A stretch of 27,759 nucleotides of DNA from a virus. Positions 23,528 to 27,759 of this stretch are shown in pieces. The notes beneath the pieces are model-generated. The model did not search any database and had not been told where the DNA came from. It was given only the letters and a program-made list of their open reading frames with translations. The stretch lies in IMG/VR virus record IMGVR_UViG_3300017748_000098, positions 1 through 27,759 of that record. One strand, 5' to 3'. How positions within the stretch are numbered: position 1 is the first letter of the stretch; the number at the start of each line of letters is the position of its first letter. The translations under genes were made by a program, and so were the position numbers.

Positions 23528-24175
23528 TTATTTTTTTCTAAGTCTTTGTTTATTTACCCTACCTTTTTGTATACCGTATTTAGCATTTTTAGGTTTTTTG
23601 TATTTAACCTTAACTTTAGCAGTTTTAGTATTTTTTGTTGGTTTAGTGTTTGTTTTAGGATTTGACTTTGCTATTTTTCTTTGTTCTTTTCTAACTCTTT
23701 TTTTAGTAGTAGTTACTCCTGTAGTTCCTCCTTTTTCGTTTTCATAAGTGTAACTAACATAATCGTTTCTATCTTTAATTTTTTCAATAGCTCTTCCTAA
23801 TCCTTTTTTAGTAGTTGTATTATCACCCATTGCTTCATCTTGAGCAGCTTTTCTTCTTTGAGCCGCGGTAGTAGGTTTTGGATTTTTACTTACAGAAGCA
23901 CCCATAATGGTATCTGCAAATTTACCTTTTATCTTACCGTCAGCCACAGCTTTCTTTAATTTAGGATTAAAACTAGAACCATCTTTTTTAGTTTTACAAC
24001 CAAAGTTGTTAGCGTAGTTAGCCATCTTAACCACAGCTGGAGAATACTTTTTAGTACGAGATCTCATAATCTTACTAGCAGCTTTACAAGTATCCATACC
24101 ACCCATATTCTTTTCTACCCATGCAGTAAACTTACCTTCGTTTTTTTCTTTTATTTCTGGAAATTTCTTAGCCAT
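23528..24175 (-). CDS. Very basic small protein with Cys residues (215 aa)
   Basis: Strongly Lys/Arg-rich protein. Residues 1-90 are the most ordered part: a MAKKFPEIKEKNEGKFTAWV helix, then MGGMDTCKAASKIMRSR, a KYSPAVVKMANYANNFGCK segment and MGASV. The remainder is low complexity with TTKKGLGRAIEKIKDR near 117-132 and repeated KNPK/NTK units to the C-terminus. The GLGRAIEK phrase is also seen in the 49-aa protein encoded just before it (GLGDSIEK). Such composition suggests DNA or RNA binding, for example packaging inside the virion or DNA compaction. No specific family is recognised. It is joined to the 382-aa gene by a 2-base gap. Confidence 0.5.
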   Translation of the reverse strand: MAKKFPEIKEKNEGKFTAWVEKNMGGMDTCKAASKIMRSRTKKYSPAVVKMANYANNFGCKTKKDGSSFNPKLKKAVADGKIKGKFADTIMGASVSKNPKPTTAAQRRKAAQDEAMGDNTTTKKGLGRAIEKIKDRNDYVSYTYENEKGGTTGVTTTKKRVRKEQRKIAKSNPKTNTKPTKNTKTAKVKVKYKKPKNAKYGIQKGRVNKQRLRKK

Positions 24176-24181
24176 TTTGTT

Positions 24182-24331
24182 TTATTTATTCATGTTATAC
24201 GGAAAATTTTTATTGAACCATTGCTTGCGATCATCACAACCGCAGCCACCTGGTATCATATCTGCAACTCTTTTTATACCTGTTGCCTTTGTAAACTTTT
24301 CTATGCTATCGCCTAAACCTCTTGATTTCAT
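24182..24331 (-). CDS. Small Cys-containing protein, 49 aa
   Basis: Short frame that begins with ATG at 24331 and ends with TAA at 24182. It fills nearly the whole space between the 214-aa and 215-aa genes (gaps of 10 and 6 bases). The protein reads as a helix, GLGDSIEKFTKATGIKRVAD (residues 5-24), then a GGCGCDDRK dicysteine turn, then QWFNKNFPY. From memory, near-identical 'SRGLGD.IEK.TKATGIK' small proteins ending in CGC..RK occur in many marine phages, so it is unlikely to be spurious. Function unknown; the CxC motif could bind metal or redox-couple. Confidence 0.65.
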   Translation of the reverse strand: MKSRGLGDSIEKFTKATGIKRVADMIPGGCGCDDRKQWFNKNFPYNMNK

Positions 24332-24341
24332 AATATTTGTA

Positions 24342-24986
24342 TTAACAGTTCCACCTACGTCTTGCTGCTTTACCTCTTTTACTGTTCCAACTCTTTGATC
24401 TAGAGCAAAACGATTTTCTTTTATTCCAAGCTTTACTACCTTTTTTTAATTTTGACGGTGGAGTAGTTACAGCTGTCGTAAGCTTACTATCGGGATTTTT
24501 TCTTTTATACTCATCAACGCCTTTTTGTGTCATACCACCGCCAGCATCAGCACCAGTACCTGTAGGATTAGCTTTATTAAAGTTTTTACCTCTACCAATA
24601 GTTCTTCGAGGTTCTGCAGCACTAGGTCCACTTGCTTTTTCACAACTACCTTTTGCACCTTGAACAGTTCCTGGTACTCTTCTGTAACCTGGCCAACAAG
24701 GTGTTTTTTTCATTGAAGCACCACCACTTCTATTTCTTTTTTTAGAACCACAAGGTTCGCCTGTGGCAACATTGATCCAGTTTTCTTTTTCAAACCAGTC
24801 CCTAAGTGTAGCACCTTTTTTACGAGCGCCTTTAACATTTGAAGAGCTTGATCTTTTGTATTTACCTTGAGAAGCAGCGGAACGCTTGGCATTAACAACT
24901 TTGTTTCTCTCGGCTTGACTCATCGATCTTACCTTACTAGCAGGTAGGCAAACTTTTTTAGTACCTCCACCTTTAACCTTGCTCAT
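24342..24986 (-). CDS. DUF5872-like basic Cys-rich protein, 214 aa
   Basis: Highly basic, with conserved-looking blocks in order: KKVCLPASKVRSMSQAERN (10-28), LRDWFEKENWINVATGEPCG (61-80), TPCWPGYRRVPGTVQGAKG (95-113), and a C-terminal KAWNKRKSFCSRSKSWNSKR leading to ARRRWNC (185-214). The blocks resemble the DUF5872 family and the C-terminal FCxR...RRWNC motif, both widespread in marine phages and large DNA viruses of algae (from memory). The Cys and Trp spacing (C79, C97, C115, C194, C214) could bind zinc. A virion-packaged nucleic-acid-binding protein is the simplest guess. It overlaps the 68-aa gene by one base (TAATG). Confidence 0.65.
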   Translation of the reverse strand: MSKVKGGGTKKVCLPASKVRSMSQAERNKVVNAKRSAASQGKYKRSSSSNVKGARKKGATLRDWFEKENWINVATGEPCGSKKRNRSGGASMKKTPCWPGYRRVPGTVQGAKGSCEKASGPSAAEPRRTIGRGKNFNKANPTGTGADAGGGMTQKGVDEYKRKNPDSKLTTAVTTPPSKLKKGSKAWNKRKSFCSRSKSWNSKRGKAARRRWNC

Positions 24987-25192
24987 TACTTCTTTTTTGA
25001 ATCTTTTATTTGTTTATCAGTTAATGGAACATCAGCATCGGTAGATGGTCGTAACTTTATTGTACCACCATCGCAATAAAACTCTCTTCTTTCTCTAGCA
25101 GCTTCTTCTTTACCACCTTCTTTTTTAGCATAACCAGCCTCCCACTTTTTCCAAGCTTTAGCACATTTATTGTTTTTTCCTCTAGGTCTCAT
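24986..25192 (-). CDS. Small basic protein, 68 aa
   Basis: Short frame, mostly charged: KCAKAWKKWEAGYAKKEGG (9-27), then a helix KEEAARERREFYCDGG with one Cys, a central GTIKLRPSTDADVPLTDKQ strand-loop and a Lys tail. CAKAWKKWEAGY and YCDGG are features I recognise only as part of the same marine basic-protein set. It is coupled to the 214-aa gene by a one-base stop/start overlap and starts 3 bases after the 183-aa gene. No function can be assigned. Confidence 0.55.
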   Translation of the reverse strand: MRPRGKNNKCAKAWKKWEAGYAKKEGGKEEAARERREFYCDGGTIKLRPSTDADVPLTDKQIKDSKKK

Positions 25193-25195
25193 AAT

Positions 25196-25747
25196 TTAGT
25201 ACATCTTTTTAGCTTTAGATATTATTCTATTAGCTTTAGCGTATTTTTTAGATACTTTGTTTCTATTTTTAGCCGTTTGTTTTAAATCTTTTATTTCTTG
25301 TTTTCTAATTTCATTTCCTTTACCTTCAAAAAAAGGATCATTTTTAAAACCTTGCCTAGCTTCTTTACCTCTATATCCTTTAATATTAGATTTAGCTTCT
25401 TCTTTTCTATATTGTCTTTTCTTTCTCTGCACTAATCTTGTATTGGATAATGCGTTAGTTTTATCAGATTGATACCCATGTTCTCTTCCAAAGTCATCTA
25501 TAATATTTCCACCTCCTAGAACATTAGCGCCTTTTCTTATTTTTTTCTTTGCTGCTTTTATATCTGGGTCTTTTAACGAAGCGCCATCTTTACTTTTACC
25601 CATTTTACCAGGTCCACCTGCCTTAGTACATCTTACACCCCAACCAGAAGCATAAGCACTAGGCCAAACTTTAAATTTCTTTTTAGCTGCAGCTTTGCAC
25701 GCTGCTGATATTTTAGTTCTTTTTATATTACCTCTTTTTGTTGCCAT
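25196..25747 (-). CDS. Basic protein with KVWPSAYASG motif, 183 aa
   Basis: The N-terminal 45 residues carry CKAAAKKKFKVWPSAYASGW then GVRC, a motif that recurs in marine phage genes of the DUF5872-like class (from memory). The C-terminal part is low complexity, Lys/Arg/Gly/Asn-rich, with a predicted helix QKARQ-type stretch near 125-180. No signal peptide or membrane span. Its start overlaps the preceding gene's stop by one base (TAATG), so it is translationally coupled to the spanin-like gene. Proposed role: nucleic-acid or virion-associated basic protein; unproven. Confidence 0.6.
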   Translation of the reverse strand: MATKRGNIKRTKISAACKAAAKKKFKVWPSAYASGWGVRCTKAGGPGKMGKSKDGASLKDPDIKAAKKKIRKGANVLGGGNIIDDFGREHGYQSDKTNALSNTRLVQRKKRQYRKEEAKSNIKGYRGKEARQGFKNDPFFEGKGNEIRKQEIKDLKQTAKNRNKVSKKYAKANRIISKAKKMY

Positions 25748-26157
25748 TATCTACGTCCTTTTTTATCTACTTGAATTTCTTTAACTATAACAGTTGTTTT
25801 AGGTTTTTGATTTTTAATTTCTTCTAGTTGTCTATTTAACTCTTCTAGCTTACCATCATTTTCAGTTCCGTCTTTTACTAGCGTACCTATTACTTGTATT
25901 TCTTCAAATACAACATCGTCTACTTGCTCAAGCATTTCTACTCTTTCTTTCAACTGTATGATCATTTTTTCGTTCCACTCTTCTTTTAATTCATACTCTA
26001 AACGAGTAACTTCTATAGGTGGCAGCTCTTTAGCTTCTTCAATATCTGCTTGCAATGTATAATACATACCTACAAAAGATGCTGTTACCATTATTATTGC
26101 TATTACAGTTTTTAGGTCAAGTTGTATATTAGTGTTCTCAGAGATTTTTGTACTCAT
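25747..26157 (-). CDS. Single-TM coiled-coil protein, i-spanin-like candidate (136 aa)
   Basis: The best start is ATG at 26157, giving MSTKISENTN. The upstream in-frame ATG at 26199 lies deeper inside the amidase gene and would place a His-rich tail at the N-terminus. A hydrophobic segment LKTVIAIIMVTASFVGMYYT (15-34) is followed by a charged coiled coil of about 75 residues with regular Leu/Val/Ile spacing and a basic tail. An N-terminal anchor plus periplasmic coiled coil overlapping the amidase gene is the layout of an inner-membrane spanin (Rz-like). No outer-membrane partner lipoprotein is visible. Alternatives are an amidase-associated regulator or a membrane-anchored assembly protein. 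Confidence 0.55.
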   Translation of the reverse strand: MSTKISENTNIQLDLKTVIAIIMVTASFVGMYYTLQADIEEAKELPPIEVTRLEYELKEEWNEKMIIQLKERVEMLEQVDDVVFEEIQVIGTLVKDGTENDGKLEELNRQLEEIKNQKPKTTVIVKEIQVDKKGRR

Positions 26158-26551
26158 TAGTCGCGTTGAATGATGGGCATGCTTTATTAGCAAACTCATT
26201 GTGTGAATATATAATAGCAGTTGGATACATTGCTTTTAATGTTTTAAGCACATGTAACAAACCCTCTTTTTGTTCTTGTGTTCTAGTATCCTTCGGAGTC
26301 TTACCATCTGCCTCAACGCCACCACAATAGCAGATACCTATTGAATTACGATTGTGCCCTTTGCAATGAGCTCCGATTTTGGCTATATCTCTACCTTTTT
26401 GTATTTCACCATTTATATCAATGTAGAAATGATAGCCTATGTCTGACCAACCACGACCTTCTGTATGCCACTTCTTAATTGTGTCCACACTTATATCTTG
26501 ACCTTCTCTAGTGGCTGAACAGTGAATTATAATTTCAGTTATTTGCCTCAT
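26138..26551 (-). CDS. N-acetylmuramoyl-L-alanine amidase, T7-lysozyme type (137 aa)
   Basis: Endolysin that cleaves the amide bond between muramic acid and L-alanine in peptidoglycan. It aligns by eye over its length with T7 lysozyme (Amidase_2 fold): HCSATREG (10-17), GWSDIGYHFYID (34-45), KGHNRNSIGICYCGG (64-78) and SHNEFANKACPSF (116-128). The zinc ligands are H10, H117 and C125, with Y40 and K123 matching the T7 catalytic Tyr46 and Lys128. There is no signal peptide, so it needs a holin to reach the cell wall. It ends 20 bases inside the spanin-like gene. T7 lysozyme also binds T7 RNA polymerase, and no such polymerase gene is in this window. Confidence 0.92.
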   Translation of the reverse strand: MRQITEIIIHCSATREGQDISVDTIKKWHTEGRGWSDIGYHFYIDINGEIQKGRDIAKIGAHCKGHNRNSIGICYCGGVEADGKTPKDTRTQEQKEGLLHVLKTLKAMYPTAIIYSHNEFANKACPSFNATNEYKNL

Positions 26552-26554
26552 GAC

Positions 26555-27466
26555 TTAATTTTTGTTTTTGAAGTTTTTAGCTGGCTTTAGCTTTTCCATT
26601 TTTTTGCTATAGGCCATTTTACCAGCATTAGCAATACCTTCAGCAGCACCTTCAGCAATCATACTTTGAGATAAGTTTTTAAAATATGAAGGAAATTTTG
26701 TTTGATTTGAAAAAACCTTAGTACCATCACGTTTCATTGTTTTAGCTTTTGGAGGATCTATATGCATGGAACCACCAAACTCTACAGCTTTATCTCCACT
26801 TTTCTCATCTTGAGCTTTATCATCAAATGATTGAGATCTTTTAGCGTCTTTAACTAATTCTTTTCTAGCTTTACCTCTAATACCTTTTTTATCAGCATAA
26901 GCTTTAGCTTTAGCTTTAGCCACTTGTTTAGGTTTAGCTGCCATCATAGCTCCCATATCCATATTCATTATAGCTGAGTTAGCTGCGTTAACTGCGTCAT
27001 CATTTGAACCCTCTGGAATGCTTCCTGGTGTAGTAGTCATTGGGTCAGCAGGTGGCATACCTGCAGTTTGCTGACTTGCCATTTTGGTAAAATCTGACTG
27101 AGGATTATTACCTGGGTTATTACTTTGTACTGCTTTTAAAACTTCGCTTAACTTTTGACTATTTTCTTTAAGTTTTTCATTAGCACCTCTTCCAAACTGC
27201 AACATTTTTCTTTGACCACTCATTACGCTACTTATATCATTTTGAGTGCTTTCTTCAAAGTTGGGTCTAGCATCGCCAGTACCATTAGAAAATACTTGAC
27301 CAAGCTTCTCTTGGACTTTAGCACCTACTTTTTCTTTTAGCTTGTTTAAGAAACTTGGGCCATCATTCATGTCTTTAATATGTTTCTCTATAGTCTTAGC
27401 TTGTTTCCCATGAGCAACTACAGCACCTTTAAGTTGTGTTACTACCTTTTTTAAGTCTTTTGCCAT
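26555..27466 (-). CDS. Ala/Lys-rich helical protein, 303 aa
   Basis: The protein is hydrophilic and helical. Residues 1-55 form a Lys-rich coiled coil (VVTQLKGAVVAHGKQAKTIE at about 8-27), a second helical region covers 90-115, and a Pro/Met/Thr-rich linker with PPADPMTTTPGSIPEG spans about 137-153. After that come NMDMGAMMAAKPK and an AKAKAKAYADKKGIRGKARK basic block. The C-terminal 60 residues are again helical with a Lys/Asn tail. No membrane segment or enzyme motif is evident, and I do not recognise the family. It may be a packaged virion protein. It lies 3 bases before the amidase gene. Confidence 0.5.
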   Translation of the reverse strand: MAKDLKKVVTQLKGAVVAHGKQAKTIEKHIKDMNDGPSFLNKLKEKVGAKVQEKLGQVFSNGTGDARPNFEESTQNDISSVMSGQRKMLQFGRGANEKLKENSQKLSEVLKAVQSNNPGNNPQSDFTKMASQQTAGMPPADPMTTTPGSIPEGSNDDAVNAANSAIMNMDMGAMMAAKPKQVAKAKAKAYADKKGIRGKARKELVKDAKRSQSFDDKAQDEKSGDKAVEFGGSMHIDPPKAKTMKRDGTKVFSNQTKFPSYFKNLSQSMIAEGAAEGIANAGKMAYSKKMEKLKPAKNFKNKN

Positions 27467-27472
27467 AATTAT

Positions 27473-27625
27473 TTATTTTTTTTTCATTATCCACCATTTA
27501 TGAGCAGTGTAGCCTATAGTAACAAATAGTAGTATTATCTTTAAAGCTGGTTCTAGCCAATCCATACTTGCAACTGTAAAAGAAGTTATGTTTAAACAAT
27601 AAAGTTTTAAATCGTCAGTACCCAT
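27473..27625 (-). CDS. Small membrane protein with one TM segment, 50 aa
   Basis: Short frame from ATG at 27625 to TAA at 27473. The first 20 residues are polar, then MDWLEPALKIILLFVTIGYTAH holds one membrane span (about 25-40), followed by a short Trp-rich basic end (KWWIMKKK). The overlapping TAATG with the preceding gene supports it as a real coupled gene. The layout, one span with a positive C-terminus, fits small phage lysis-associated membrane proteins such as pinholins. It lies about 0.9 kb before the amidase gene. The function is uncertain. Confidence 0.6.
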   Translation of the reverse strand: MGTDDLKLYCLNITSFTVASMDWLEPALKIILLFVTIGYTAHKWWIMKKK

Positions 27626-27759
27626 TATTTCTGAGCGTTAAGAACAGCATTACCTTTATACACACAATTATCTACACTTAATGAAGATTTAATTGTGGAG
27701 TTTCTAGATTCCATTGTTCTTTTTCCTAGTGGCTTCATAGCTGGGCTTATATCTTTTCC
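27625..27759 (-). CDS. C-terminal 44 residues of an uncharacterised gene (5' end outside window)
   Basis: Open frame that runs in from the right edge and stops at TAA (27625-27627), overlapping the next ATG by one base. The visible tail is polar: MKPLGKRTMESRNSTIKSS, then SVDNCVYKGNAVLNAQK. There is too little sequence to name it. The one-base overlap shows it belongs to the same transcription unit. Confidence 0.55.
   Translation of the reverse strand, partial: GKDISPAMKPLGKRTMESRNSTIKSSLSVDNCVYKGNAVLNAQK

Noticed and set aside
22575-23747. Long plus-strand frames rich in Phe/Ser opposite the 382-aa and 215-aa genes
   Set aside because: They are complements of Lys/Arg-rich minus-strand coding sequence. 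Their composition is an artefact, and they would oppose every real gene.
25747-26199. Longer start for the spanin-like protein at 26199
   Set aside because: It would add a His-rich 14-residue leader derived from the amidase's other frame. ATG at 26157 gives a normal N-terminus and a 20-base overlap.
1-27759. Search for tRNA, CRISPR array, integrase, transposase or attachment site
   Set aside because: I saw no cloverleaf, regularly spaced repeats, recombinase motifs or duplicated flanks. The window is a continuous late structural module.

Overview
This window is an AT-rich stretch of a tailed double-stranded DNA phage genome. Every gene I can support lies on the minus strand, so transcription runs from the high-coordinate end to the low end. 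The genes form one nearly gap-free late module covering lysis, packaging, capsid and tail. The TerL, the 800-residue portal, the adaptor/ring protein and above all the two muzzle-like tail proteins look, from memory of the families, most like crAss-like podoviruses (Crassvirales and their marine relatives). Many small proteins resemble recurring genes of marine phages. Nearly all start codons lack a Shine-Dalgarno sequence and follow A/T-rich leaders such as AAATAAATAAAATG, which fits a Bacteroidota (probably marine flavobacterial) host. Host and taxonomy are inference, because no search could be run.

Layout in transcription order. Right end (27759 to 26555): a truncated gene, a 50-residue membrane protein and a 303-residue predicted virion or accessory protein. 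Lysis and basic-protein block (26551 to 21515): a T7-lysozyme-type amidase, an overlapping single-TM coiled-coil protein (spanin-like), then a run of strongly basic, often Cys-containing proteins (183, 68, 214, 49 and 215 aa), a 382-aa protein with an HExxH zincin motif, a small exported protein and a two-TM holin-like protein with a GTG start. Accessory structural block (21513 to 18906): a small beta-rich spike-base-like protein, a LamG-like protein, a coiled-coil protein, a 74-aa conserved protein, a probable tandem GroES-like co-chaperonin and a TerS-like protein. Head (18909 to 11318): TerL, portal, scaffold-like protein, major capsid protein and an 86-aa protein. Neck and tail (11257 to 3461): a 260-aa protein isolated between two hairpins, a ring/connector protein, an adaptor with a beta-rich N-terminal extension, and a muzzle that appears split into two genes (987 + 573 aa). 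Left end (3440 to 1): a GNAT-like protein, two helical predicted internal virion proteins and the start of a larger protein that runs off the window.

The packaging motor (TerS-like/TerL) would fill a head built from portal, scaffold and capsid protein. The co-chaperonin may help fold a structural protein. The ring, adaptor and muzzle would close the head, and the helical proteins after the muzzle are good candidates for ejected cargo. Release would use the amidase, holin and spanin-like proteins. There are no tRNAs, CRISPR arrays, integrase, insertion sequences or replication genes in the window. The longest non-coding gap is about 60 bases.
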